A stretch of DNA of 64,000 nt from Kitasatospora sp. NBC_01250 (GTDB lineage: Bacteria > Actinomycetota > Actinomycetes > Streptomycetales > Streptomycetaceae). The DNA lies in NCBI RefSeq assembly GCF_036226465.1, contig NZ_CP108476.1, forward strand, positions 5,146,001-5,210,000, given 5' to 3'. The position numbers were made by a program, and so were the translations under genes. The notes beneath the pieces were generated by a model, which did not search any database, was not told where the DNA came from, and was given only the letters and a program-made list of their open reading frames with translations. Shown piece by piece: positions 1 through 9,736 of this stretch (positions are counted from its first letter, which is position 1; every line of letters starts with the position of its first letter).

Positions 1-465
1 CAGCGGGCCGATGATGCCGCTGACGAAGGCCGGGTCGAATGCGCGCAGGTCGGCGTCGATGAAGCAGACGATCGCCCCGCTGGTCACCAGCAGCGAGCGC
101 CAGAGCACCTCGCCCTTGCCCGGCACGGCCGGCAGTCCGGGCAGGATCGCGTCCCGGTGCACCACCCGGGCACCGGCCGCCGCGGCCACCTCGGCGGTGC
201 GGTCCGCCGAGCCGGAGTCGACCACCACCAGTTCGTCCACCAGCGGCAGCCGCTCCATCAGCTCGCGGCGGATCACCGTGACGATGTCGCCCACCGTGGA
301 CTCCTCGTCCAGCGCGGGCAGCACCACGCTGACGGTGCCGGCCGCCCCCGCGGCCTGCTTGGCGGCGAGCAGCGCGGCGGGCGGCCGGTCGCCCGCCCGC
401 CAGGAGCGTCGGCGCAGCCAGTCGGCCGCCTCCGGGAGTAGCGCGGGGCTCTGCTCGGCAGGCAA
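1..465 (-). CDS. gpgS: glucosyl-3-phosphoglycerate synthase (partial, 3' end outside window)
   Basis: This is the N-terminal 155 codons of a GT-A glycosyltransferase; the rest lies beyond the left edge. Members of this family (GT81) transfer glucose from a nucleotide sugar to 3-phosphoglycerate. The visible part has a leader rich in Trp/Arg (WLRRRSW), then SVVLPALDEESTVGDIV, which is the nucleotide-sugar-binding opening of the fold, ELVVVDSGSADRT, and the metal-binding DxD as FIDADLRAFDP. The TTG start at 465 is chosen because AAGGAG lies a few bases upstream and the protein begins where the family does. The gene diverges from the riboswitch-controlled unit to its right. The subfamily is fairly sure; a general GT2 enzyme is the alternative. 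Confidence 0.8.
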   Translation of the reverse strand, partial: MPAEQSPALLPEAADWLRRRSWRAGDRPPAALLAAKQAAGAAGTVSVVLPALDEESTVGDIVTVIRRELMERLPLVDELVVVDSGSADRTAEVAAAAGARVVHRDAILPGLPAVPGKGEVLWRSLLVTSGAIVCFIDADLRAFDPAFVSGIIGPL

Positions 466-617
466 ATCTCGCTCCTTGTGAATCTCGTCTCGCGGGTCGG
501 ACGGTCGGCCTCGGTGGACCGCCCTTCGGATACAGTCTTCGTACTGCGGTCAGACCTTCGCACGCCGGGGTCGATCGCTCGGACTCGCCAGCATTCCTGG
601 TGTCCACAACTTCACAG

Positions 618-748
618 AGCTCATCCAGAGGGACTGAGGGAACGGCCCGTCGACGTCCCGGCAACCTTCTCGTCCGGCCTTCGCGGGCCCCGGCGGGGCA
701 GGTGCCAATTCCGGCCTGTGGCGCGACCGCGCCATGGGGAAGATGAGG
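618..748 (+). ncRNA. SAM-I (S-box) riboswitch upstream of metM/thrC-like gene
   Basis: The leader carries the S-box core. CTCATC (620-625) pairs with GATGAG (742-747) to close helix P1. Inside are the conserved GAGGGA, a CGGCAACC segment, a P3 hairpin (CCGGCC-TTCG-type loop) and GGTGCCAATTCC before the last helix. In this class S-adenosylmethionine binds the four-way junction and turns the downstream gene off. The 3' strand of P1 runs directly into the purine-rich ribosome-binding region (746-756), and no terminator hairpin with a T run separates it from the ATG at 766, so control is probably at translation initiation. A SAM sensor marks the downstream genes as methionine genes. Confidence 0.88.
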
Positions 749-765
749 AGAGAGGCCTCGCCATC

Positions 766-2046
766 ATGGCTACCGCTACCCCTGCAGCTGTCGGTCCTGT
801 CGATCTCGGCCCCGCCGCCGCGCTGTCCTGTCGCGAGTGCGGCACCCGGTTCCCGCTCGGTCCCAGCTTCGCGTGCCTGGAGTGTTTCGGCCCGCTGGAG
901 ATCGCCTACGACTACGAGGGCTACGACGCCGACGAGCTGCGCAAGCGGATCGAGGCCGGCCCCGCCTCGATCTGGCGCTACGCCCCGCTGCTGCCGGTGC
1001 CCGCGGACGTGGCCGGCAAGCCCAACCTGAACCCCGGCTGGACCCCGCTGGTGAAGGCCGACAACCTCGGCCGCGAGCTCGGTTTCACCGCCCAGCTGCA
1101 CGTCAAGGACGACTCCGGCAACCCGACCCACTCCTTCAAGGACCGGGTGGTGGCCTGCGCGATCGAGGCCGCCCGCGCCTTCGACTTCACCACGCTGTCC
1201 TGCTCCTCCACCGGCAACCTGGCCGGCGCGGTGGGCGCCGCGGCGGCCCGGGCCGGCTTCAAGTCCTGCGTCTTCATCCCGCACGACCTGGAGCAGGGCA
1301 AGGTCGTGATGGCCGGGGTCTACGGCGGTGAGCTGGTCGGCATCGAGGGCAACTACGACGACGTGAACCGGTTCTGCTCCGAGCTGATCGGCGACCCGGC
1401 CGGCGAGGGCTGGGGCTTCGTCAACGTCAACCTGCGCCCGTACTACGGCGAGGGCTCCAAGACGCTGGCCTTCGAGATCTGCGAGCAGCTCGGCTGGCGG
1501 CTGCCGGAGCAGATCGTGATCCCGATCGCCTCCGGCTCGCAGCTCACCAAGATCGACAAGGGGCTGCAGGAGCTGATCAAGCTCGGCCTGGTCGAGGACC
1601 GGCCCTACAAGATCTTCGGTGCCCAGGCGGCCGGCTGCTCGCCGGTCTCCGCGGCCTTCAAGGCGGGTCACGACGCGATCCGCCCGGTCAAGCCGGACAC
1701 CATCGCCAAGTCGCTGGCGATCGGCAACCCGGCGGACGGCCCGTACGTGCTGGACATCGCCCGGCGCACCGGCGGCGCGGTCGAGGACGTCACCGACGCC
1801 GAGGTGGTGGCGGCGATCCGGCTGCTGGCCCGCACCGAGGGGATCTTCGCCGAGACCGCGGGCGGCGTGACCATCGGCGTGCTGAAGAAGCTGGTCGAGA
1901 ACGGTCTGCTGGACCCGGCCAAGGAGACCGTGGCGATCAACACCGGGGACGGCCTCAAGACGCTGGACGCGGTGGCCGACGCGGGCCTGACCGCGACCAT
2001 CCGGCCGACCCTGGAATCCTTCCGCGCCGCCGGCCTGGCGTCCTGA
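766..2046 (+). CDS. metM: threonine-synthase family PLP enzyme, probable O-phosphohomoserine-dependent homocysteine synthase
   Basis: A 426-residue fold-type II PLP enzyme of the threonine synthase family. The N-terminus has four cysteines (C22, C25, C37, C40) in a zinc-ribbon-like arrangement, followed by HSFKDR with the PLP lysine at about K125, then SSTGNLAGA and later INTGDGLKTLD. By homology alone it would be ThrC, converting O-phosphohomoserine to threonine. The context argues otherwise: a SAM riboswitch sits just upstream and a MoaD-like sulfur carrier follows 61 bases downstream. This is the arrangement described for Streptomyces MetM/MetO, in which the thiocarboxylated carrier donates sulfur to O-phosphohomoserine to give homocysteine. 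The frame is open 5' to 478, but the riboswitch occupies that stretch and the ATG at 766 has a purine-rich ribosome site. Confidence 0.85.
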   Translation: MATATPAAVGPVDLGPAAALSCRECGTRFPLGPSFACLECFGPLEIAYDYEGYDADELRKRIEAGPASIWRYAPLLPVPADVAGKPNLNPGWTPLVKADNLGRELGFTAQLHVKDDSGNPTHSFKDRVVACAIEAARAFDFTTLSCSSTGNLAGAVGAAAARAGFKSCVFIPHDLEQGKVVMAGVYGGELVGIEGNYDDVNRFCSELIGDPAGEGWGFVNVNLRPYYGEGSKTLAFEICEQLGWRLPEQIVIPIASGSQLTKIDKGLQELIKLGLVEDRPYKIFGAQAAGCSPVSAAFKAGHDAIRPVKPDTIAKSLAIGNPADGPYVLDIARRTGGAVEDVTDAEVVAAIRLLARTEGIFAETAGGVTIGVLKKLVENGLLDPAKETVAINTGDGLKTLDAVADAGLTATIRPTLESFRAAGLAS

Positions 2047-2107
2047 CCCCACCCCCAGCAGCTGAGCCAGCGGCTCAGCCGGCAGTTCAGCAAGCGAGGA
2101 GACACCG

Positions 2108-2386
2108 ATGAGCGCGAACGTCCGTATCCCGACCATCCTGCGCACCTACACCGAGGGCGCCGCCGAGGTGAGCGCCGAGGGCGCCACCCTGCAGGAGGTC
2201 ATCGCCGACCTGGAGCGCAACCACCCCGGCATCGCCGCGCGGATCCTGGACGAGGCGGGCAAGCTGCGCCGCTTCGTGAACGTGTACGTCAACGACGACG
2301 ACGTGCGGTTCGCCGAGGGCCTGGCCACCGAGGTCGGGGACGGCGCCGGGGTCTCGATCATCCCGGCGGTGGCGGGCGGCTGCTGA
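2108..2386 (+). CDS. metO: MoaD/ThiS-family sulfur carrier protein, probable MetO
   Basis: A 92-residue ubiquitin-fold sulfur carrier. It begins VRIPTILRTYTEG, has the helix EVIADLERNHPGI, and ends AVAGGC. In this family the C-terminal Gly-Gly is adenylated and converted to a thiocarboxylate that donates sulfur. Here a cysteine follows the diglycine, so it must be removed (for example by a JAMM-type peptidase as known for QbsD or Mec) or exchanged before activation. AGGAG precedes the ATG. It lies 61 bases downstream of the threonine-synthase-like gene in the same riboswitch-led unit, which supports a role in homocysteine synthesis. CysO or a general MoaD2 carrier is the alternative name. Confidence 0.82.
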   Translation: MSANVRIPTILRTYTEGAAEVSAEGATLQEVIADLERNHPGIAARILDEAGKLRRFVNVYVNDDDVRFAEGLATEVGDGAGVSIIPAVAGGC

Positions 2387-2417
2387 CGAGGCGTCAGCGC
2401 CCCTTCGAGCGCGTTTC

Positions 2418-2454
2418 CAGGGCGCCGTCCGGCTGTTGGCCGGGCGGCGCCCTG
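2418..2454 (+). terminator. intrinsic-type terminator after metO
   Basis: CAGGGCGCCGTCCGG (2418-2432) pairs with CCGGGCGGCGCCCTG (2440-2454), giving 15 pairs with one G-T and a 7-base loop. There is no clear T run, which is common for GC-rich actinomycete terminators. It lies 32 bases after the metO stop. Confidence 0.7.
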
Positions 2455-2766
2455 CTGTCGGCCGCCCGCCGGTGGCGCGGCGGCCCGGCCGGTGTCCGTG
2501 GCTGTCTCCGGCAGGGCATAGGCTGTCCCCGATGTCCGGGTCCGGCTCGCCCCGCCGCTCGCACGGCAGTTGAGCGCGGCTGGAGCCGTCCGGCCGGTGA
2601 GACGCATCTGCCGAGGTATCGCCCGAACCCTGTCGGCGCCTCGTCAGAATTCTTTGGACTATTTGCGGGTTTCGTCCGCTATGTCCCAGCCGAATTGCCG
2701 AGGTCTGTCGCATTCATCCCCGACTATCCCTTGGCGCCCCAAGCGAATTGGCGTTCAGTGGCCCTG

Positions 2767-2794
2767 TTGCACAGGGCGCCGATGCGGATACATT
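2767..2794 (+). promoter_or_regulatory. candidate promoter for the cold-shock gene
   Basis: The 2455-2967 gap is less GC-rich than its surroundings between about 2640 and 2810. TTGCAC (2767-2772) and TACATT (2789-2794) are spaced by 16 bases and would start transcription near 2801, leaving a leader of about 165 bases before the ATG at 2968. Long leaders are usual for cspA-type genes. I see no open frame with coding character in the gap. Confidence 0.35.
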
Positions 2795-2967
2795 CAGCCG
2801 CGGTCGATGCATGCGCCTGCTTCGTCAGCGCCAACTGGCGCCCGGGGGTGGGACGCTGCGGCATGCGGGAGCGCGCCCAGGGGGGATTCCTCGGGTCGCT
2901 CCACCAAGACCCGCGCCCGTGACCTGCGGGTGCGCGAAGGGCCAGCACAGCACTAGGGGAGTTCGGA

Positions 2968-3171
2968 ATGGCTCAGGGCACCGTCAAGTGGTTCAACGCG
3001 GAGAAGGGCTACGGCTTCATCGCGGTCGACGGTGGTGCGGACGTGTTCGTCCACTACAGCGCGATCCAGATGGACGGCTACCGCACCCTTGAAGAGGGCC
3101 AGCGGGTCGAGTTCGAGATCTCCCAGGGGCAGAAGGGCCCGCAGGCGGACATGGTCCGCGCGGCGGTCTGA
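2968..3171 (+). CDS. cold-shock protein, CspA family
   Basis: A 67-residue single cold-shock domain, the usual length for the family. It carries both nucleic-acid-binding motifs: KGYGFI (RNP1) and VFVHYSAI (RNP2). Such proteins bind single-stranded RNA or DNA and act as RNA chaperones or antiterminators. The start ATG follows AGGGGAG. The gene stands alone between the metM/metO unit and groEL, with a long leader upstream that may carry temperature-dependent control, as known for cspA. Confidence 0.95.
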   Translation: MAQGTVKWFNAEKGYGFIAVDGGADVFVHYSAIQMDGYRTLEEGQRVEFEISQGQKGPQADMVRAAV

Positions 3172-3308
3172 CCTTTCCGAACCTCGGAGCCTCGGCTCTC
3201 ACCGAGCTGGTGGTTCAGCGGCAGGCCCGTGGGACTTCCCGGACACCGGGACGTCCCGCGGGCCTGCCGTTCGTTTTGCCGCGAGTTGTCGTCGGGTCGC
3301 CCGAGGAG

Positions 3309-3335
3309 CTTGCACTCGCCATGCCGGAGTGCTAA
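3309..3335. promoter_or_regulatory. CIRCE element 1 (HrcA operator)
   Basis: Left arm CTTGCACTC (3309-3317), nine-base spacer, right arm GAGTGCTAA (3327-3335). This matches the CIRCE pattern TTAGCACTC-N9-GAGTGCTAA apart from two positions at the outer end of the left arm. HrcA binds such sites and represses chaperone genes outside heat shock. Confidence 0.93.
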
Positions 3336-3344
3336 TCATTGGCG

Positions 3345-3371
3345 TTAGCACTCACAGCTTGAGAGTGACAA
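3345..3371. promoter_or_regulatory. CIRCE element 2 (HrcA operator)
   Basis: Left arm TTAGCACTC (3345-3353) is perfect. The right arm GAGTGACAA (3363-3371) deviates at two inner positions. The two CIRCE sites start 36 bases apart and lie 119-181 bases upstream of the groEL ATG, so two HrcA dimers could bind one promoter. Confidence 0.9.
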
Positions 3372-3387
3372 CGGACCGGGTCGGTGA

Positions 3388-5112
<1,725 letters not shown>

Positions 5113-5142
5113 TCCTCCACCGAGGATCACGGGTTCTGAACA

Positions 5143-5171
5143 GGGCGGCCTCCTTCGGGAGGCCGCCCTTT
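5143..5171 (+). terminator. terminator after groEL
   Basis: GGGCGGCCTCC (5143-5153), TTCG loop, GGAGGCCGCCC (5158-5168), then TTT. A perfect 11-bp stem with a stable tetraloop, 30 bases after the groEL stop. Confidence 0.9.
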
Positions 5172-5212
5172 CGCATGCCCACCCGCCCCCGGGGGTGCGC
5201 GAGAATGGGTGC

Positions 5213-5584
5213 ATGTCCGACATCGAAGCCGCCCTGCACCAGGCCCGCGCGCTGATCCTCACCGACCTGTCCGCCCGCGCCGTCCTGGACCGCGACCCCG
5301 CCGCGGACGCCGCCGTGGTGTCCATGGTGGAGGACGCCGTGACGCACCGGCGCTGGTGGCTGGAGCAGTGGCCGGACGGCGTCGAGTTCGTGGCCGGGCT
5401 GCTCGCCCAGGACGTCCAGGACGCGCTGCTGGAGGGCTACGGCCGCTGGCCGCTGTGCGAGGACTGCGCGCGCGAGGGCGACCCGCACGCGCTCGGCGTG
5501 GAGCCCGAGCTGGGGCCCGACCCGCACTGGGTGTGCGGCAAGGAGGGCGTCGTGGTGGCGGCGGTCGGCTCGCTCCAGCCCTAG
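5213..5584 (+). CDS. conserved hypothetical protein with paired cysteines
   Basis: A 123-residue acidic protein I do not recognise as a named family. The first two thirds are helical (EAALHQARALIL, DAVTHRRWWLEQW). The C-terminal part has LCEDCAREGDPHALGVEPE and HWVCGKEG, so three cysteines and two histidines that could bind a metal. The start is the ATG at 5213, because translation from further upstream would overlap the groEL terminator. It is expressed from the same strand as groEL but beyond that terminator, and converges with the HD hydrolase gene. Confidence 0.7.
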   Translation: MSDIEAALHQARALILTDLSARAVLDRDPAADAAVVSMVEDAVTHRRWWLEQWPDGVEFVAGLLAQDVQDALLEGYGRWPLCEDCAREGDPHALGVEPELGPDPHWVCGKEGVVVAAVGSLQP

Positions 5585-5591
5585 GCGACGG

Positions 5592-6251
5592 CTAGGCGAT
5601 CAGGGTGTTGATCTCCGCCAGCAGGTTGGCGCGGGCCTGCTGTTCGAACCGGGCGTGCCCGGCGGGGGTGCGGTAGAGCACCGGCAGCGCGATCAACTGG
5701 TGCAGGATGAGCGCGCGTTCGCGGCGGAACACCTCCTCGGGGATGAAGGCGTACTCCTCGCGGACCGCGGCGGCGTAGCCGGCGTACGCCTCGGGCGAGC
5801 GCCCGAGCACCGCGAGGTCGGCGTCGCAGAGCACCTCGCCGTCCCGGTCACCGGGGCGCGGGAAGTGGCTGACGGTGAGCCGCACCAGCCGGACCACCTC
5901 CTCGATCAGCCCGGCCGCCAGCCCCGCCTCGCGCAGCGCGCGGATCGCCAACTGGGCGCTGCGCTCCTCGTTCTCGGACCGGTCCGGCTGGTAGACGGCG
6001 TCGTGGAACCAGGCCGCCAGCCGGACGGTGTCCGGCGCGTCGGCGTACTCGGCGAGTGCGTCCACCTCGTCCAGCACGGCCAGCAGGTGGTCCGTGGTGT
6101 GGTACCGGCGATGCGGCTCGGCCCAGCGCGCCAGCAGCGCGCGCCCGTACGGCTCGGGGTCGACGGTGGCCGAGCAGCGCTCCAACAGGGCGGTCCAGCG
6201 ATCGAGCAGGGCGTCGGTGGCGGGGTGCGGGTCGGTAGGCATGACGGTCAT
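5592..6251 (-). CDS. HD-domain metal-dependent phosphohydrolase
   Basis: A 219-residue predicted soluble protein. RYHTTDHLLAVLDE, AAWFHDAVYQ and ENEERSAQLA give the ordered His and His-Asp residues of an HD hydrolase, with a further downstream Asp at LCDADLAVLG. HD enzymes of this small type hydrolyse phosphate esters of nucleotides or similar compounds; the substrate here cannot be read from sequence. The start is the ATG at 6251, preceded by GGGGGCGAG; a second ATG lies three codons further in. It is divergent from cutC. Confidence 0.82.
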   Translation of the reverse strand: MTVMPTDPHPATDALLDRWTALLERCSATVDPEPYGRALLARWAEPHRRYHTTDHLLAVLDEVDALAEYADAPDTVRLAAWFHDAVYQPDRSENEERSAQLAIRALREAGLAAGLIEEVVRLVRLTVSHFPRPGDRDGEVLCDADLAVLGRSPEAYAGYAAAVREEYAFIPEEVFRRERALILHQLIALPVLYRTPAGHARFEQQARANLLAEINTLIA

Positions 6252-6366
6252 TGTGCTCGCCCCCCGCGGCGGGGCGGCACCCCGGTCGGCTGACGGCCCG
6301 TCTTTCGTACGCCGGGTCCTGCCGGGGGCTCGCCGGTGGGTCGGGTGATGTGGCAGGGTAGCTGAT

Positions 6367-7053
6367 ATGTCTAGACCAATCTTCGAAGTCATCGCGCTGA
6401 CGGCGCTCGATGCCCAGGCCGCGCAGTCGGGCGGTGCCGACCGGCTCGAACTGGTCACCGACATGGCCGCCGACGGGCTGACCCCCGCGCTCGCCGACTT
6501 CGCCGCGATCCGGGCAGCCGTGGACCTGCCGCTGCGGGTGATGCTGCGGATCCGGGACGGCTTCGGCGCCGGTGACCTCGCGGAGCTGGTGGCCCGGGCG
6601 GTGGCGCTGCGCGCCGAGGGCGCCGAGGAGTTCGTCCTCGGCTTCCTGGACGCGGACGGGAACGTCGACCTGCCCGCCGTGCGCACCGTGGCCGAGGCGG
6701 TGGCGGGCTGCCGCTGGACCTTCCACCGGGCGATCGACCACAGCGCCGACCGGGCCGCGCTGCGCGCCGCGGTCGGCGAGCTGCCGGGCCTGGACACCTT
6801 CCTCACCTCGGGGGCCGCCGCGGGGGTCGCGGCGGGCGGCGAGGTGCTGGCCGGTGAGCTGGCCAAGTCGGGGGAGCCCGGCTACCGGCAGCGGATCCTG
6901 ATCGGCGGCGGTCTGCACGCCGAGCACCTGCCGCGGCTGCGGGCCGAGGGCTTCGACGCCTTCCACGTGGGTGGCGCGGTGCGGACAGCGGGCTGGAACT
7001 CGCCGGTCGACGCGGCCAAGGTCGCCCGGTGGCGAGCGCTGATCGACGGCTGA
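6367..7053 (+). CDS. cutC: CutC-family protein (copper homeostasis annotation)
   Basis: A 228-residue TIM-barrel protein of the CutC family, close to full length. Family signatures are the opening FEVIALTALDAQAAQSGGAD, then RLELVTDMAADGLTP, TFHRAIDH, LTSGAA and GGGLHAEHLP. CutC was linked to copper tolerance in E. coli, but the direct role remains uncertain and the barrel looks like that of an enzyme. It stands alone between two minus-strand genes. Confidence 0.9.
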   Translation: MSRPIFEVIALTALDAQAAQSGGADRLELVTDMAADGLTPALADFAAIRAAVDLPLRVMLRIRDGFGAGDLAELVARAVALRAEGAEEFVLGFLDADGNVDLPAVRTVAEAVAGCRWTFHRAIDHSADRAALRAAVGELPGLDTFLTSGAAAGVAAGGEVLAGELAKSGEPGYRQRILIGGGLHAEHLPRLRAEGFDAFHVGGAVRTAGWNSPVDAAKVARWRALIDG

Positions 7054-7112
7054 GCGGCTGAGCGGCCTGTCCGGTCGGCGGCGGTCCGCACTGCGGAGCG
7101 CCGCCGACGGGC

Positions 7113-9242
7113 TCAGCCCAACTCGGCCGGCAGCGGCTCGGCGTGCAGCACCGTCAGGCCGGAGACGGCACGGGTCAGCGAGACGTACAGCCGCCGCAGG
7201 CCGGTGCGCCGGTCCGGCTCGCCGGCCACCACGGCGGCCGGCTCGTCCAGCACCACGTAGTCGTACTCCAGGCCCTTGGCCAGCGAGGCGGGCACCAGGG
7301 TGAGCCGGCTCTCCGCGGTGGTCTCGGTGCCCGGCGTCAGAAAGGCGAGACCGGCCTCGGCCAGCGCGGCCTCGAAGAGCGGCAGGCGCGCGTCGGCGGC
7401 GATCAGGCCGGTCGAGCCCTCGTGCGCCAGCGCCTCCCGGCAGGCCGCCACGACCGCCGCGACCAGCTCCTCCCCGGTGGCCCGGCGGATCGTCAGCGAG
7501 TCTGCGGCGGTACGGATCGAGGTGGCCGGGGCCAGGCCCGGGGCGATCGCCGGCAGCAGGCGCGAGGCGTAGGCGATCACCTCCTCGGGCACCCGGAAGC
7601 CGGTGGTGAGCTCCTCGACGTGCGCGCCCGGCTTGCCCAGGTGGTGCAGCGCCTCGGGCCAACTGCCGGTCGCCCACGGGGTGGTGCCCTGCGCCAGGTC
7701 GCCCAGCACGGTGGCCGAGCCGGTGGTGCAGCGCCGGCCCACCGCGCGGTACTGCATCGGTGAGAGGTCCTGCGCCTCGTCGAGGACCACATGGCCGAGC
7801 GAGGGGGTGCGGTGCACCAGGTCGACGGTCTCGTCCACCAGCACCGCGTCCGCGGCGGTCCACGGCGCGGTCTTCGGTGAGCGGCCCGGCTTCTCCCAGC
7901 GGATCGCGGCCTGCTCCGCGGCGTCCAGGATCCCGTCCGCGCAGCTCGCCAGGAACTCGGCGTCGGTCAGCAGCCGGTGCACCAGCTTGGCCGGGTCCAC
8001 CGGCGGCCAGCAGGCCTTGACCAGGGCCTTGACCTCGCGCGAGCGGGCCACCGCGTCCTGCACCCGGTCGTCGGGGGCCTCGCCGCCCTGCTCCATCTTC
8101 AGCAGCACCGCGTGCGAGACGCGCTGCGGCAGCGCCTCCATGGCGGCCCCGTAGCGGATGTCCCGGCTCGCCAGCTCCTTGATGATCTCGACGAGTTCGT
8201 ACGCCGGGACCCGCCAGCGGCGGGAGCCGCGCACCACCACGCAGGGCTCGGTGGGCAGCGTGATGCCCGAACGCACGGCCCGGCGCAGCACCTGCGCCAT
8301 CCGCGCGTCGCCCTTGATCCGGGCCGCCTCGGCCGAGTCGGTGCCGCGCACCTCGACGTGCCGCACCAGCTCCTGGACGGTGGCCTGCGCGACGTCCAGC
8401 TCGCCCAGCGCGGGCAGCACCTGCTCGATGTAGGAGAGGAAGGAGGCGTTCGGCCCGATCACCAGGGTGCCGGACTTGGCGAGCCGCTCGCGGTGCGCGT
8501 ACAGCAGGTACGCCACCCGGTGCAGGCCCACCGCCGTCTTCCCGGTGCCGGGCGCGCCCTGCACGCAGACCGTGCCGGTCACCTCGGCGCGCACGATCTC
8601 GTCCTGCTCGGGCTGGATGGTGGCCACGATGTCGCGCATCGGGCCGACGCGGGGCTTCTCGATCTCGGCGGCCAGCAGCGCGGAGGCGCTCTCCAGCTCG
8701 GCCGGGTCGCTCAGGTTCTCGTCCTCGTAGGCGGTCAGCTCGCCGCCGGTGTAGCCGAACCGGCGCCGCTTGCCGATGTCCATCGGGTCCTTGCGGCTGG
8801 CCCGGTAGAAGGTCTGGGAGACCGGCGCGCGCCAGTCGATCACCATCGGGTCGCCCTCGGCGTCGTGCACGTGGCGCCGGCCGATGTAGAAGCGCTCTCC
8901 GCCTGCCCCCTCGCTCGCGTCGCCGGAGATCGCGTGCAGGAAGTCCAGCCGGCCGAAGAAGAGCGGGGTGTGGGCCAGGTCGGCCAGGGCGGCGATCCGC
9001 CGCTCGACCTGCTTGCGCAGCACCTCGGCGGTCACCCAGGTGCCGGCCACGTCGGAGATGTCCAGCGCCTGGGCGTCCTCGCGCATCGCGCGCAGGGCGG
9101 CCCGGGACGAGGCGAGGTGGTCGCGCTCCCGCTGCAGCGGGTCGGACGGCAGGTCGGTCAGGGCGTCGGGTGTGGCGGGGGATGGCACAGCGAACCTTCC
9201 CGGCCGCGCCGTTGCGGTCGCGGCGGTCTCGTCGTAGCTCAC
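7113..9242 (-). CDS. helD: HelD-family UvrD-like helicase / RNA polymerase recycling factor
   Basis: A 709-residue superfamily 1 ATPase. The N-terminal coiled-coil region (DPLQRERDHLASSRAALRAM) is the arm that enters the RNA polymerase in HelD proteins. Walker A is QGAPGTGKTAV, Walker B is VVLDEAQDLSP, and TTGFRVPEEVI and YVSLTRAVSGL match later SF1 motifs. HelD uses ATP to remove stalled or inactive RNA polymerase from DNA, and some actinomycete members protect against rifamycins. The start is the GTG at 9242. A single gene, divergent from the small ORF at 9492. Confidence 0.92.
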   Translation of the reverse strand: MSYDETAATATARPGRFAVPSPATPDALTDLPSDPLQRERDHLASSRAALRAMREDAQALDISDVAGTWVTAEVLRKQVERRIAALADLAHTPLFFGRLDFLHAISGDASEGAGGERFYIGRRHVHDAEGDPMVIDWRAPVSQTFYRASRKDPMDIGKRRRFGYTGGELTAYEDENLSDPAELESASALLAAEIEKPRVGPMRDIVATIQPEQDEIVRAEVTGTVCVQGAPGTGKTAVGLHRVAYLLYAHRERLAKSGTLVIGPNASFLSYIEQVLPALGELDVAQATVQELVRHVEVRGTDSAEAARIKGDARMAQVLRRAVRSGITLPTEPCVVVRGSRRWRVPAYELVEIIKELASRDIRYGAAMEALPQRVSHAVLLKMEQGGEAPDDRVQDAVARSREVKALVKACWPPVDPAKLVHRLLTDAEFLASCADGILDAAEQAAIRWEKPGRSPKTAPWTAADAVLVDETVDLVHRTPSLGHVVLDEAQDLSPMQYRAVGRRCTTGSATVLGDLAQGTTPWATGSWPEALHHLGKPGAHVEELTTGFRVPEEVIAYASRLLPAIAPGLAPATSIRTAADSLTIRRATGEELVAAVVAACREALAHEGSTGLIAADARLPLFEAALAEAGLAFLTPGTETTAESRLTLVPASLAKGLEYDYVVLDEPAAVVAGEPDRRTGLRRLYVSLTRAVSGLTVLHAEPLPAELG

Positions 9243-9491
9243 AGTGAAGGAACCTGACCGGTTGCCGAGCGGTCAGGGCCTCCCACGGCTGCCACGGACG
9301 GCACCACGCTTCGGGAGGGGGCAGACCGGACAGCATAGAGCGCCGTTCGCCCCCGCGCTAACGGATATTCGCCGCACAAGCACCTGAGGGTCGGGTACGG
9401 GGTCGGGTACGCCGCGGGGACGAGTTCTGCCTCTTCGGGTACGGACTTTGGGCCGATGTGCTGACGGCGCGCGAAAACTACCGTGGAACAC

Positions 9492-9704
9492 ATGAGCACC
9501 GTCAACGTCACGGCGCCCCCGGCAGCGGCCAAGACCCCCCGGGCGCGCACCACCACCGAGTCCCTGGCCGGCGCCACCGCGGCCTCCGCGGCCGACGGCC
9601 CCCGCCGGCGACCGCCCCTGAAGCAGGCCGTGCGCAACGTCGGCATCGTGCTCGACACCGCCGCGCGCGTGGTCCTCCTCGGGCGCGACGGCGTCAAGCT
9701 GTAG
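9492..9704 (+). CDS. small hypothetical protein
   Basis: A 70-residue Ala/Thr-rich protein with no recognised domain. The first half is low in complexity; the second half (LKQAVRNVGIVLDTAARVVLLGRDGVKL) looks structured. It ends 32 bases before the end of the convergent XPB gene. A GTG at 9483 would add three residues; the ATG is preferred. Expression is not proven by the sequence, and the call rests on codon-position composition and a plausible start. Confidence 0.5.
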   Translation: MSTVNVTAPPAAAKTPRARTTTESLAGATAASAADGPRRRPPLKQAVRNVGIVLDTAARVVLLGRDGVKL

Positions 9705-9736
9705 TCGTCCGGTAGCCGTCGGACGACTGCCGTCCG

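Noticed and set aside
478-765. N-terminal extension of the threonine-synthase-like frame
   Set aside because: The added 96 codons coincide with the SAM riboswitch and have no counterpart in the family.
2570-2956. Open frames on the plus strand before the cold-shock gene
   Set aside because: No homology to any family I know, no ribosome site, and the stretch is better explained as a leader.
5848-9336. A 1162-codon minus-strand frame across cutC and helD
   Set aside because: It crosses real genes in the wrong phase and has no recognisable motif.
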